Positions 14,174 through 20,851 of a DNA stretch of 20,851 nt are shown here, in pieces; positions within the stretch are counted from its first letter, which is position 1; each line of letters begins with the position of its first letter. The stretch lies in contig DXXH01000019.1 in the NCBI GenBank assembly GCA_019416395.1, positions 1 to 20,851 on the forward strand, read 5' to 3'. The notes below the pieces were generated by a model. It was not told the origin of the DNA. It saw only the letters and a list, made by a program, of their open reading frames with translations, and did no database searches. The position numbers were made by a program, and so were the translations under genes. This DNA comes from Clostridiales bacterium. GTDB lineage: Bacteria > Bacillota > Clostridia > Oscillospirales > Acutalibacteraceae.

Positions 14174-14884
14174 TCACTTATTTTTGTTCACGATCCGGGT
14201 TTCCGCTTTTCCAGACTTCAAGTCAATGTACCGGACAAACAGGGACACCTTGTTGTCCTGGTTCAGATTTTCCCACAGGGCGCTGGTAAACTGATCGATA
14301 TCCCCTTCGATTCCCACTGGGGTGGGCTCCCCTTCATAGGAAGGAATGGGGTTGCCATCGCACTTATAGGTGTGGATAAAATGGCCCAGACCCGCCTGGG
14401 GCTCGTACTCGAAGAAAAAGCGCTGAGCCTGCTCCGGGTTGCCGTCGGTACTCTTCAAAATGGACAGCTTATAGGTAAAGCCACCCTCTTTCCGGCTGAC
14501 AATTCCGGAGATCCGAGGGGTATAATTGGGGCCGTCCGGCTCAAAGGTCCGGGTACGCAGGGCTTCCTCAAAGGCCTTCCCCTGCTGGAGATACTCGTAC
14601 ACCGTATCGGTCTGGTCCCCATTGGTGACGATGGTATCTTCTCCCAGCACACGCACCGGAGCGTAAATCACCAAGGAAGGATCGCTGAGCTTGGCCGGGT
14701 CAAAAGCCTGGGTACGGATCCCTTCCCCTTCTTCTACAAAGACCCGGTTCCGGCTGTTCTCGCTGCGTCCCATAATAAAGTAGGCGATTACAGCCTGTTT
14801 TCCGTCCTGGCTCTGGCCAATGACAATCCCCCGGCCCGGATAGCTGTTTCCGGCCAGGTCCTGTTTCAAATCCACTGGTTTCAT
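14174..14884 (-). CDS. purO: PurO-type IMP cyclohydrolase
   Basis: A 236-residue protein recognised as the archaeal-type IMP cyclohydrolase family (PurO), which closes the ring of FAICAR to IMP, the last step of purine synthesis. Supporting features are the N-terminal NSYPGRGIVIG (13-23), AYFIMGRSENSRNR (34-47) and GPNYTPRISG (118-127), plus its position directly before a stand-alone AICAR formyltransferase that lacks a cyclohydrolase domain. It is slightly longer than the roughly 200-residue archaeal proteins. AGGAG lies 7 bases before ATG 14884. It follows purN by 69 bases, in which two small hairpins lie. The assignment rests on family recall rather than an alignment. Confidence 0.87.
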   Translation of the reverse strand: MKPVDLKQDLAGNSYPGRGIVIGQSQDGKQAVIAYFIMGRSENSRNRVFVEEGEGIRTQAFDPAKLSDPSLVIYAPVRVLGEDTIVTNGDQTDTVYEYLQQGKAFEEALRTRTFEPDGPNYTPRISGIVSRKEGGFTYKLSILKSTDGNPEQAQRFFFEYEPQAGLGHFIHTYKCDGNPIPSYEGEPTPVGIEGDIDQFTSALWENLNQDNKVSLFVRYIDLKSGKAETRIVNKNK

Positions 14885-14902
14885 GCTTTTTCTCCTCTCT
14901 TT

Positions 14903-14939
14903 CCCGTATCCGGGATTCCCACCGGCGGGATTGCCCGCC
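14903..14939 (-). repeat. Two small hairpins between purN and purO
   Basis: GGCGGG (14924-14929) pairs with CCCGCC (14934-14939), and CCCG (14903-14906) pairs with CGGG (14911-14914). Neither is followed by a U-run. RNA processing or stability is more likely than termination. Confidence 0.4.
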
Positions 14940-14953
14940 TGGTTTGATTCCGC

Positions 14954-15580
14954 TTATTCCCCAATATGTACCACGCCGTCCTCCACGGAAAGCTTCCCCT
15001 GGCAGAACAGGGAAACCGCTTTGGGCAGCAAGATCCATTCCGCTTGCTCCATCACCCGCTTTTGCAGAATTTCCGGGGTATCCCCCTCGCGGACTTCCAC
15101 CGCTTTTTGCAGAATAATGGGGCCGCCGTCGCACACCTCATTGACAAAATGCACCGTTGCGCCGGTGTCCTTTACCCCACGGGCCAAAGCCGCCTCATGA
15201 ACATGCAGCCCATAGTACCCTTTTCCCCCAAAAGAGGGCAAAAGTGCCGGATGCACGTTGATGATCCGGTTGCGGAAAGCTTCCACAAAATTGTCCCCGG
15301 TAATGGTGAGGAACCCCGCCAACACCACCAGGTCCACCTGACGTTCCCGCAAGGCGTCAATCAGCGCCTGACTGTATGCCTCTACCGAGTCGTAGTCCTT
15401 CCGGCGCAGGGTGATGGCCTCGATTCCCGCCTGCTTTGCCCGCTCCAGGGCATAAGCATCCGGCCGGCTGGATATCACCACCTGAAGTTTTCCGTTGATG
15501 ATTTCCCCGGCTTTTTCTGCGTCGATGAGCTTTTGCAGGTTCGTGCCGCCCCCGGACACCAGCACGCCGATTTTTAGCAT
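14954..15580 (-). CDS. purN: Phosphoribosylglycinamide formyltransferase
   Basis: A 208-aa GAR transformylase that uses 10-formyl-tetrahydrofolate to formylate GAR, the third step of purine synthesis. The nucleotide-binding loop VSGGGTN (8-14) is present, as is NVHPALLPSF (108-117) with catalytic Asn108 and His110, and VCDGGPI (149-155) with catalytic Asp151. Length is normal. Its ATG at 15580 lies inside the end of purM (7-base overlap in another frame) with GAGGGG 7 bases upstream, so translation is likely coupled to purM. Confidence 0.96.
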   Translation of the reverse strand: MLKIGVLVSGGGTNLQKLIDAEKAGEIINGKLQVVISSRPDAYALERAKQAGIEAITLRRKDYDSVEAYSQALIDALRERQVDLVVLAGFLTITGDNFVEAFRNRIINVHPALLPSFGGKGYYGLHVHEAALARGVKDTGATVHFVNEVCDGGPIILQKAVEVREGDTPEILQKRVMEQAEWILLPKAVSLFCQGKLSVEDGVVHIGE

Positions 15581-16608
15581 AGCACGACCCCCTCATCGCC
15601 CTGGGTGACCTCACCCAGAACCACTGCCTCTTCTCCGGCAGCTCTAAAAGCGTCCATGGCCTTTTGGGCGGTCTCTTTGGAAACCGCTACGCACAGGCCC
15701 ACGCCCATATTGAAGGTGTTATACATATCCCGCTCGGGAATATTCCCTTCCTTTTGCAGCAAGGGGAAAATGGGCAGCACAGGAACGGCGGCTTTTTCAA
15801 TCTTCGCCGTCAAACCGTCCTGGAGCATACGGGGAATATTCTCGTAGAAGCCGCCGCCGGTAATATGGGAAATCGCCTTCACATCCGCAGCTTCAATCGC
15901 AGCCAGGGCGGATTTTACGTAAATCCGGGTGGGAGTCAGCAGGGTTTCCCCCAAAGTACCGCCCAGCTCTTCATAATACTGGTTGACCTTCTTCTCATCG
16001 ATGCCAAACACCTTCCGCACCAAAGAGAAACCATTGGAATGGACACCGGAAGATTTCACGCCCAGCAACACGTCCCCGGCTTCCAGACGGGAACCGTCGA
16101 TGATCTTGCTCTTGTCCACCACACCAACGGTAAAGCCTGCCAGATCGTAATCCTCTTCGGGCATCATGCCAGGGTGCTCCGCCGTTTCTCCGCCGATCAA
16201 AGCGCACCCCGCCTGGACACAGCCTTCCGCCACGCCAGCCACGATCTGGGCGATTTTCTCCGGAAAATTCTTGCCGCAGGCGATGTAATCCAGGAAAAAC
16301 AGAGGCTTAGCGCCGCAGCACACCACATCGTTGACGCACATGGCTACGGCGTCGATCCCGATGGTATCATGCTTGTCCAAAAGCATGGCGATCTTCAGCT
16401 TTGTGCCCACGCCATCTGTACCGGACACCAGCACTGGCTCCTTCATGCCGGACAGGTCAGGCTGGAACAAGCCTCCAAAGCCGCCGATCCCAGAAACCAC
16501 TCCGGGAATCACCGTGCGTTTCACGTGCTTCTTCATCAATTCTACGGATTCGTACCCCGCGGTGACGTCTACGCCCGCGGCCTTATAGCTGTCGCTGTAG
16601 CTTTTCAT
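15574..16608 (-). CDS. purM: Phosphoribosylformylglycinamidine cyclo-ligase (AIR synthetase)
   Basis: A 344-aa ATP-dependent enzyme that converts FGAM to AIR, the fifth step of purine synthesis. The sequence begins MKSYSDSYKAAGVD as expected. It carries GTDGVGTKLKIA (near 62-73), CVNDVVCCGAKPLFFLDY (near 87-104) and GGETAEHPGMM (near 140-150), all family landmarks. The frame can be extended to a TTG at 16626, but ATG 16608 matches the family N-terminus and is preceded by GGGAG about 11 bases away. It lies 37 bases after the aminopeptidase stop and overlaps purN at its 3' end. Confidence 0.96.
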   Translation of the reverse strand: MKSYSDSYKAAGVDVTAGYESVELMKKHVKRTVIPGVVSGIGGFGGLFQPDLSGMKEPVLVSGTDGVGTKLKIAMLLDKHDTIGIDAVAMCVNDVVCCGAKPLFFLDYIACGKNFPEKIAQIVAGVAEGCVQAGCALIGGETAEHPGMMPEEDYDLAGFTVGVVDKSKIIDGSRLEAGDVLLGVKSSGVHSNGFSLVRKVFGIDEKKVNQYYEELGGTLGETLLTPTRIYVKSALAAIEAADVKAISHITGGGFYENIPRMLQDGLTAKIEKAAVPVLPIFPLLQKEGNIPERDMYNTFNMGVGLCVAVSKETAQKAMDAFRAAGEEAVVLGEVTQGDEGVVLC

Positions 16609-16645
16609 TGGTTTTACCACTCCCAAACAGATTGTTTCCCGTACT

Positions 16646-17875
16646 TTAAATGGCCCAGCTGCCGCTTTCGAAAATCTTTACCGCTTTGCCGTCCCGGGTA
16701 TAGCCGGTAATGTTCAAGTCCTTACAGCCTACCATAAAATCTTCGTGAATGATGGAATCGTTAATCCCCCGGGCTTTCAGCTCTTCATTGCTCATGGTCT
16801 CAAATCCCGGGATCACTTCATTAAAGCCCGCGCCCAACGCCACATGGCAAGCGGCGTTTTCATCGAACAGGGTGTTATAAAACAAGATTCCTTCCTGGTA
16901 TATGGGGGACTCCACCGGCACCAGCGCCAATTCCCCCACCATTGCCGCGCCTTCGTCCATGGAGATCAGCTTCTCCAACAGCGCCTGACCCTGCTCTGCC
17001 TTACAGGAGACCACTTTCCCGTTTTCAAAGGTCACGGAAAAACCATCGATCAGATTGCCCTGATAGGAAAGAGGCATGGTAGATACCAGCGTCCCCTCAC
17101 AACGTCCCCGCATGGGCGAGGTGAACACTTCTTCTGTGGGCATATTGGGGTTGTAGAATGTACCGTCAATCAGGGTGTCCCCACCGCCATGCCACTGGGC
17201 TCCAGGAATCAGCCAGCATTTGAAGTTGGTACCATTGGGCGCTTCATAATGGAGATAGTCCAAATCCAGGGCGTTGAGCTTGTCGCACTTGGCCTTCAGC
17301 CGGTTGTTATGGGCATTCCATTCTTCCACAGGGTCATTATCCTCGGTCACCCGCACTGTTTTCAAAATAGCCTGCCACAATTTTTCCACCGCAGCGCTGG
17401 TACGCTCCCCGGGGAACACTTTTTTCGCCCACTTTTTGGAAGGCACTGCCACAATGGTCCACTGGTTCTTATTGTCCATCGCGTCCCGGTAAGGCTTGAA
17501 CGCTTTTCTCCGGGCCCCGTTGGATTTTTGCAGTTTTTCCACATTGACGCCCTTTAAGCCGTCCGGATCTTCGGAGCTGATGTAAATCATGGCGGGCAGC
17601 GTATCCACCAAATACTGCTGCCGGACCTTCTCCCACTCCGCCACCTGGGAAAGCTGGGTCACCGTCTCATGACGGTATTTCAGCTTGGACAATGCCTGGT
17701 CACTCCACTGCAACATCACCCATTTGGCGCCGGCCCGGTATGCTTCCTCGGCCACTATCTCCGCAAACTCATGCTGTTCCACTTCAGAGACAATCACGCA
17801 GCCCTGACCCTTTTTCAACGCAGCGCCGCAACGCACCGTCAGCTGGGCATACTTGCGAATCACTGACTTTTTCAC
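16646..17875 (-). CDS. M29 family metallo-aminopeptidase
   Basis: A 409-aa aminopeptidase of the M29 (AmpS/aminopeptidase T) family, which removes N-terminal residues in the cytoplasm using a dinuclear metal centre. The usual ligands appear at almost the same numbering as in the Thermus enzyme: Glu249 in NMPTEEVF, Glu315 in VGELALVP, His344 in ACHVALG, and His377 and Asp379 in IHEDFMVG. The position of the active-site Tyr (His344 plus 7) is Phe351; I recall this in other clostridial members. The start is GTG 17875, with GGGGGA 7 bases upstream. It sits inside the purine operon between purE and purM, with no metabolic reason that the sequence reveals. The full metal set argues for an active enzyme. 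Confidence 0.92.
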   Translation of the reverse strand: MKKSVIRKYAQLTVRCGAALKKGQGCVIVSEVEQHEFAEIVAEEAYRAGAKWVMLQWSDQALSKLKYRHETVTQLSQVAEWEKVRQQYLVDTLPAMIYISSEDPDGLKGVNVEKLQKSNGARRKAFKPYRDAMDNKNQWTIVAVPSKKWAKKVFPGERTSAAVEKLWQAILKTVRVTEDNDPVEEWNAHNNRLKAKCDKLNALDLDYLHYEAPNGTNFKCWLIPGAQWHGGGDTLIDGTFYNPNMPTEEVFTSPMRGRCEGTLVSTMPLSYQGNLIDGFSVTFENGKVVSCKAEQGQALLEKLISMDEGAAMVGELALVPVESPIYQEGILFYNTLFDENAACHVALGAGFNEVIPGFETMSNEELKARGINDSIIHEDFMVGCKDLNITGYTRDGKAVKIFESGSWAI

Positions 17876-17892
17876 AGATTCTTCCCCCTTCC

Positions 17893-17914
17893 CGCCCCGA
17901 CGCGAAAAGGGGCG
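17893..17914 (-). repeat. GC-rich hairpin between purE and the aminopeptidase gene
   Basis: CGCCCC (17893-17898) pairs with GGGGCG (17909-17914) around a 10-base loop, just upstream of the aminopeptidase ribosome site. No U-run follows, so it is more likely an RNA-processing or translation-control hairpin than a terminator. Confidence 0.4.
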
Positions 17915-17934
17915 ACTCCAGTTTTATCTCAGTC

Positions 17935-18435
17935 TTACAGTTCGTTGACCTTCTCTTGCAGAGCGGTGTTTTTCTTGGCCACTCCTTCCGCCATATCCTG
18001 CTTCATCTGCGCCAGCTGAGACGCCAATCCCTCGTCGGAGAGAGCCAGCATCTGGCAAGCCAGGATCGCCGCGTTATCCGCTCCGTCAATAGCCACAGTG
18101 GCCACCGGGATTCCGGAAGGCATCTGAACCGTAGCCAGCAAAGCGTCCAAACCGTCCAGTGTAGAGGATTTCACCGGAATGCCGATCACAGGCAAAGTGG
18201 TATGGGCTGCCAGCACGCCGGCCAGATGAGCCGCTTTTCCCGCAGCTGCAATAATCACCCCAAAGCCAGCCTCTTTAGCCGTTTTGGAGAACTCTGCTGC
18301 CAGATCCGGTGTACGGTGAGCGGACATCACCCGTACCTCAACCGGAATTCCAAAACTCTTCAAACGCTTCACTGCCGGAGCCACTACCGGGAAATCGCTG
18401 TCGCTCCCCATAATCACCGCTACTTTTTTGCTCAT
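17935..18435 (-). CDS. purE: 5-(carboxyamino)imidazole ribonucleotide mutase / AIR carboxylase subunit
   Basis: A 166-aa class I PurE-like protein that moves or adds the carboxyl group to give CAIR. Motifs: GSDSDF (10-15) for phosphate binding, SAHRTP (38-43) with the conserved His40, AGKAAHLAGVLAAHT near 75-89, and VQMPSGIPVATVAI further on. No purK lies in the window, so whether it acts as mutase with a distant PurK is not known. The frame extends to 18546, but the start is ATG 18435, where the family N-terminus begins and a GGATGGGA-type site lies upstream. It is the first gene of the purine operon, about 55-60 bases after a strong promoter. Confidence 0.95.
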   Translation of the reverse strand: MSKKVAVIMGSDSDFPVVAPAVKRLKSFGIPVEVRVMSAHRTPDLAAEFSKTAKEAGFGVIIAAAGKAAHLAGVLAAHTTLPVIGIPVKSSTLDGLDALLATVQMPSGIPVATVAIDGADNAAILACQMLALSDEGLASQLAQMKQDMAEGVAKKNTALQEKVNEL

Positions 18436-18496
18436 ATCGATCCCATCCTTTCCAAAAACAAAGGCGCACCCTCGCACAGGAGCGCTATACAGCAAA

Positions 18497-18525
18497 AGTA
18501 TACACTGAATTGGGCAAAAGTGCAA
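18497..18525 (-). promoter_or_regulatory. Sigma-A promoter of the purine operon
   Basis: On the - strand, TTGCAC (18520-18525) and TATACT (18497-18502) are separated by exactly 17 bases, upstream of purE and just after the SPFH-gene terminator. The leader carries a weak GCGC-armed hairpin. I see no purine riboswitch core. Confidence 0.75.
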
Positions 18526-18546
18526 GGTGTGCCCCCTGCCCCCCAC

Positions 18547-18573
18547 AAAAAAAGAGCGGACAGCAGTCCGCTC
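18547..18573 (-). terminator. Terminator of the nfeD-SPFH operon
   Basis: An 8-bp perfect GC-rich stem (18554-18561 with 18566-18573) with an AGCA loop is followed by seven consecutive U in the - strand transcript. It lies about 70 bases past the SPFH stop and directly before the purine promoter. Confidence 0.9.
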
Positions 18574-18643
18574 CGTTGCGTGTTAACGATTTTTGCTTCC
18601 CATAGGGAAAAGCAGATTTTTCCCCAACACGAGTTTTTCTTTT

Positions 18644-19570
18644 TTATTTTCCTTCCTTGGGCGTCTCCGTCACCAGCTCTTTCAGCGAGGTCGCAAGCCC
18701 CGCCAGACTCTGAATATTGGAAGGGATAATGATCTTGGTGGCCTTGCCGTCGGCGGCCTTTTCAAAAGCTTCCAGGCTCTTCAAAGCAATGACCTGATCC
18801 GTAGGCGCCGCCTCGTTCATCAAGCGGATCGCATCTGCCATAGCCCTCTGCACAGACAAGATCGCTTCCGCCTCGCCTTGGGCTTCCCGAATTTTTGTTT
18901 CCTTAATGGCTTCGGCCCGCAGCACAGCAGATTCCTTCTGGCCTTCGGCAATCAAAATCGCACTGCGCTTCTCGCCTTCAGCATCCAGGATCTTCGCCCG
19001 GCGTTCCCGTTCCGCTTTCATCTGCTTCTCCATGGAATCCTGGATCTCCGCCGGGGGAATGATGTTTTTCAGCTCCACACGGTTGACCTTGATTCCCCAG
19101 GGATCGGTGGCTTCGTCCAGGATCACACGGATTTTGGAATTGATCACGTCCCGGGAAGTCAGGGTATGATCCAATTCCATCTCGCCGATAATATTCCGCA
19201 ACGTGGTAGCAGTCAGGTTTTCAATTGCGGAAATGGGATTCTCTACCCCATAAGCGTACAGCTTCGGGTCCGTGATCTGAAAATATACCACTGTGTCAAT
19301 CTGCATAGTGACATTGTCTTTCGTAATTACAGGCTGAGGTGGGAAATCGATCACCTGTTCCTTTAAGCTCACCTTTTTGGCAATACGGTCCAAAAACGGG
19401 ATTTTCACATGGAGCCCTGTCCCCCACGCCGCATGAAAGGCGCCCAAACGTTCCACCACATAGGAATGGGCTTGGGGAACAATTTTAATGTTGGCTACGA
19501 TTACCACCAACACAAAAATCACCAGAACTGCAATTACAAACATTGTCGCAAACAAGCTAGGATCCATCAT
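18644..19570 (-). CDS. SPFH/band-7 domain protein (stomatin/QmcA-like)
   Basis: A 308-aa membrane-anchored protein. Residues about 6-27 are a single hydrophobic segment. Next comes the SPFH domain (about 28-185), with the family-typical IVPQAHSYVVERLG start, GLHVKIPF and TLRNIIGEMELD. An alanine/glutamate/lysine-rich coiled coil follows (about 183-245) and then a short C-terminal tail. Such proteins form oligomeric rings in membrane microdomains and influence membrane proteases or quality control. It is encoded with nfeD, the classic partner; the ATG at 19570 overlaps the nfeD stop by the 4 bases ATGA. AAGGAG lies about 10 bases before the start. A second ATG one codon later is possible. Confidence 0.92.
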   Translation of the reverse strand: MMDPSLFATMFVIAVLVIFVLVVIVANIKIVPQAHSYVVERLGAFHAAWGTGLHVKIPFLDRIAKKVSLKEQVIDFPPQPVITKDNVTMQIDTVVYFQITDPKLYAYGVENPISAIENLTATTLRNIIGEMELDHTLTSRDVINSKIRVILDEATDPWGIKVNRVELKNIIPPAEIQDSMEKQMKAERERRAKILDAEGEKRSAILIAEGQKESAVLRAEAIKETKIREAQGEAEAILSVQRAMADAIRLMNEAAPTDQVIALKSLEAFEKAADGKATKIIIPSNIQSLAGLATSLKELVTETPKEGK

Positions 19571-20040
19571 ACGCTTTTCTCTCCTTTTTCCGCCTGTGTG
19601 GGATCCGCTACCGGCGTCACCAGCAGCTTAACCCCTTCGATACTGTCGATCCGCACCTTCGTTCCAGCCTGGATCTTTCCATCGGCCTGAGCAGAACGGG
19701 CAGACCAGCTGTTGCCCATCACCATAACACGCCCTGCAGCCAACACATTGTCAATGTCTTGAATGACAATGCCCGTCGCTCCCACGACTCTGTCCGCGTT
19801 GGTACGCTCCTGCCGCCGGTCCAGCAGCTTTTTCGCCAAGGGTCTGGTAAACGCCAGCGCCGCCAAGGAGACCGCCAAAAACAACAGGATTTGCAGCCAT
19901 ACCGGTCCGCCCATCATGCTGGACACCAGAGCTACCAAGCCGCCCGGCACAAACCACACTGACACCAGGCTGGGCACAATCGCCTCTACAATGGCCGCCA
20001 GGATCGTTACCCCCAGCCACACAAAATCCATCACATTCAT
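19567..20040 (-). CDS. nfeD: NfeD family membrane protein
   Basis: A 157-aa protein with hydrophobic segments in the first 65 residues (about 4-22, 24-42 and 46-64) and a soluble C-terminal OB-fold domain (about 82-145) with VGATGIVIQDIDN and AGTKVRIDSIEG-type strands. This is the short NfeD form, without the serine-protease domain. It works with the neighbouring SPFH protein in membrane organisation. An ATG at 20046 is in frame, but AAAGGGG (20048-20054) is only 1 base from it and 7 bases from ATG 20040, which is therefore chosen. The stop overlaps the SPFH start. Confidence 0.88.
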   Translation of the reverse strand: MNVMDFVWLGVTILAAIVEAIVPSLVSVWFVPGGLVALVSSMMGGPVWLQILLFLAVSLAALAFTRPLAKKLLDRRQERTNADRVVGATGIVIQDIDNVLAAGRVMVMGNSWSARSAQADGKIQAGTKVRIDSIEGVKLLVTPVADPTQAEKGEKSV

Positions 20041-20047
20041 AGGCATT

Positions 20048-20054
20048 CCCCTTT
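20048..20054 (-). promoter_or_regulatory. Ribosome binding site that decides the nfeD start
   Basis: AAAGGGG on the - strand, 7 bases from ATG 20040 and only 1 from the in-frame ATG 20046. Confidence 0.65.
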
Positions 20055-20096
20055 GTCCGCTTCATTTCCAAAATATCTATGCGGTTCGATGGCTTA

Positions 20097-20125
20097 ACTA
20101 TACACTATTTACAAAGCAAAAGCAA
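20097..20125 (-). promoter_or_regulatory. Sigma-A promoter of the nfeD-SPFH operon
   Basis: On the - strand, TTGCTT (20120-20125) and TATAGT (20097-20102) are separated by exactly 17 bases. The predicted leader to nfeD is about 50 bases. Confidence 0.75.
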
Positions 20126-20161
20126 GAAAAACCTACTGGAAACACCTGTTAAGAACCCCAT

Positions 20162-20200
20162 AAAAAACGCCGCCTGTTCCCCTTTGGAGAATCAAGCGGC
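20162..20200 (-). terminator. Terminator of the collagen-like gene
   Basis: GCCGC (20169-20173) and GCGGC (20196-20200) close a long stem of about 14 pairs with one bulge and two wobbles, capped by a short A-rich loop. Six U follow in the - strand transcript. It lies 10 bases past the stop codon. Confidence 0.9.
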
Positions 20201-20209
20201 ATACCAAGT

Positions 20210-20851
20210 CTAAACATCTTGACGCAGCCGAAACACTGTGAGATTAACCTCCCCATTTCTGGCGCTGCTGGTACCGGTATAATTGAAAGACAGCGTTGTA
20301 CCGGAAGGCGCTGGAATAATAAAACACCCTGACCCTACAGCGCTAGAACCGTTGGCTGTTGTGGCGAAATACACCCCATTCTCCAAATGCGCTGTTCCAT
20401 TATAAGACGGCGTCACCTGCAAATATCCCGGTTGGGTCAACGTGGCTGAAACCTTATAGGAAACCAGGTAGTTTCCCGGCGCGAGATCCACTTCCTGACT
20501 GTCCGGCTGAGTGATGTTGCCAGTGGGATCCGCCACCTGGGAAAACAGATCCAGGTTTTGCCCGGGAGTGAACAAGGCTTCATAATTATAGAAAGAAGCC
20601 GCACTATCTTCTGTAAGTGTTCCAGTAGCTCCTGTGGGGCCAGTGGGTCCGGTTGCGCCTTGGGGACCAGGCTCCCCCGTAGCTCCCGTGGGGCCAGTGG
20701 GTCCAGTTGCACCTTGAGGACCTGGTTCTCCGATAGCTCCCGTGGGGCCAGTGGGTCCGGTTGCACCTTGGGGACCTGGTTCTCCGGTAGCTCCCGTGGG
20801 GCCAGTGGGACCGGTTGCGCCTTGGGGACCTGGTTCCCCGGTAGCTCCCGT
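20210..20851 (-). CDS. Collagen-like (Gly-X-Y) surface/exosporium protein, N-terminus missing
   Basis: The frame is open to the window edge, so the 5' end is missing; 213 residues are present. The first roughly 75 residues are uninterrupted Gly-X-Y triplets rich in GPTG, GAT, GEP and GPQ, with an 18-residue period (54 bp of DNA). They are followed by a globular C-terminal domain of about 135 residues starting near LTEDSAASFYNY. This resembles the trimerising jelly-roll of BclA-type exosporium glycoproteins: short beta strands, NGT and NYT sites, and a C-terminal VNLTVFRLRQDV. The many Thr residues in the triplets are likely glycosylation sites by analogy with BclA. Surface or spore-coat localisation is inferred; no signal sequence can be seen. 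A TTG at 20575 is internal, not a start. Confidence 0.88.
   Translation of the reverse strand, partial: TGATGEPGPQGATGPTGPTGATGEPGPQGATGPTGPTGAIGEPGPQGATGPTGPTGATGEPGPQGATGPTGPTGATGTLTEDSAASFYNYEALFTPGQNLDLFSQVADPTGNITQPDSQEVDLAPGNYLVSYKVSATLTQPGYLQVTPSYNGTAHLENGVYFATTANGSSAVGSGCFIIPAPSGTTLSFNYTGTSSARNGEVNLTVFRLRQDV
20622..20851 (-). repeat. 54-bp tandem repeats in the collagen-like region
   Basis: The phrase GTGGGGCCAGTGGG (+ strand) recurs at 20634, 20688, 20742 and 20796, exactly 54 bases apart. The copies are nearly identical and continue past the window end. Each copy encodes six Gly-X-Y triplets. Confidence 0.92.

Noticed and set aside
18436..18530. A purine riboswitch or PurR box before the purine operon
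   Set aside because: I looked for the conserved riboswitch core and paired PurR-type sites and found neither, only a promoter and a weak hairpin.
18436..18546. An upstream extension of purE by 37 residues
   Set aside because: The extension crosses the promoter -10 and -35 boxes, and the family N-terminus starts at ATG 18435.
17692..18729. A 345-codon open frame on the + strand across purE and the purE leader
   Set aside because: It runs through two terminator/promoter regions and opposite two well-supported genes, with no family signature.
20622..20851. A CRISPR array
   Set aside because: The repeats are directly adjacent 54-bp coding units with no unique spacers, and they encode Gly-X-Y triplets.

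Overview
The window looks like chromosome from a spore-forming Gram-positive anaerobe of the Clostridia, probably an Oscillospirales/Ruminococcaceae-type gut bacterium. The basis is the spore-maturation pair spmA-spmB, a BclA-like collagen protein, Firmicutes-type AGGAGG ribosome sites, TTGNNN-17-TATNNT promoters, moderate GC, and a purine pathway that uses separate AICAR formyltransferase and PurO-type IMP cyclohydrolase instead of fused PurH. The genus cannot be fixed from the sequence alone. No tRNA, rRNA, insertion sequence, prophage or CRISPR array was seen.

Layout. (1) 1-886, + strand: 3' part of a TIM-barrel sugar-phosphate isomerase/epimerase-like gene, closed by a strong hairpin terminator. 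(2) 972-3150, - strand: spmA, spmB and adenosine deaminase. (3) 3264-5322, + strand: a PepV-like M20 dipeptidase and an HD-domain hydrolase, ended by a terminator shared with the convergent gene. (4) 5385-10746, - strand: three monocistronic-looking genes, namely a zinc-dependent sorbitol/threonine-dehydrogenase-like MDR enzyme, a Gfo/Idh/MocA oxidoreductase with a four-cysteine segment, and an ~843-aa fusion of a TIM-barrel isomerase-like domain to a complete AMP-forming acyl-CoA synthetase. Each is followed by a hairpin terminator or separated by a promoter. (5) 10907-18435, - strand: a purine operon in transcription order purE, M29 aminopeptidase, purM, purN, purO-type IMP cyclohydrolase, AICAR formyltransferase, HAD phosphatase, purD. 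(6) 18644-20040, - strand: nfeD and an SPFH/band-7 protein, overlapping by ATGA. (7) 20210-20851, - strand: C-terminal part of a collagen-like surface/exosporium protein with 54-bp tandem repeats running off the window edge.

How it fits together. The purine operon covers GAR synthesis (PurD), GAR formylation (PurN), AIR synthesis (PurM), AIR carboxylation (PurE) and the last two steps to IMP. purF, purL/Q/S, purC and purB are not here. Adenosine deaminase nearby would feed purine salvage. The isomerase, Gfo/Idh and MDR genes are the usual parts list for catabolism of an unusual sugar, polyol or glycoside, but no substrate can be assigned. The most unusual item is the isomerase-acyl-CoA synthetase fusion, whose promoter is overlapped by a near-perfect 33-bp inverted repeat.
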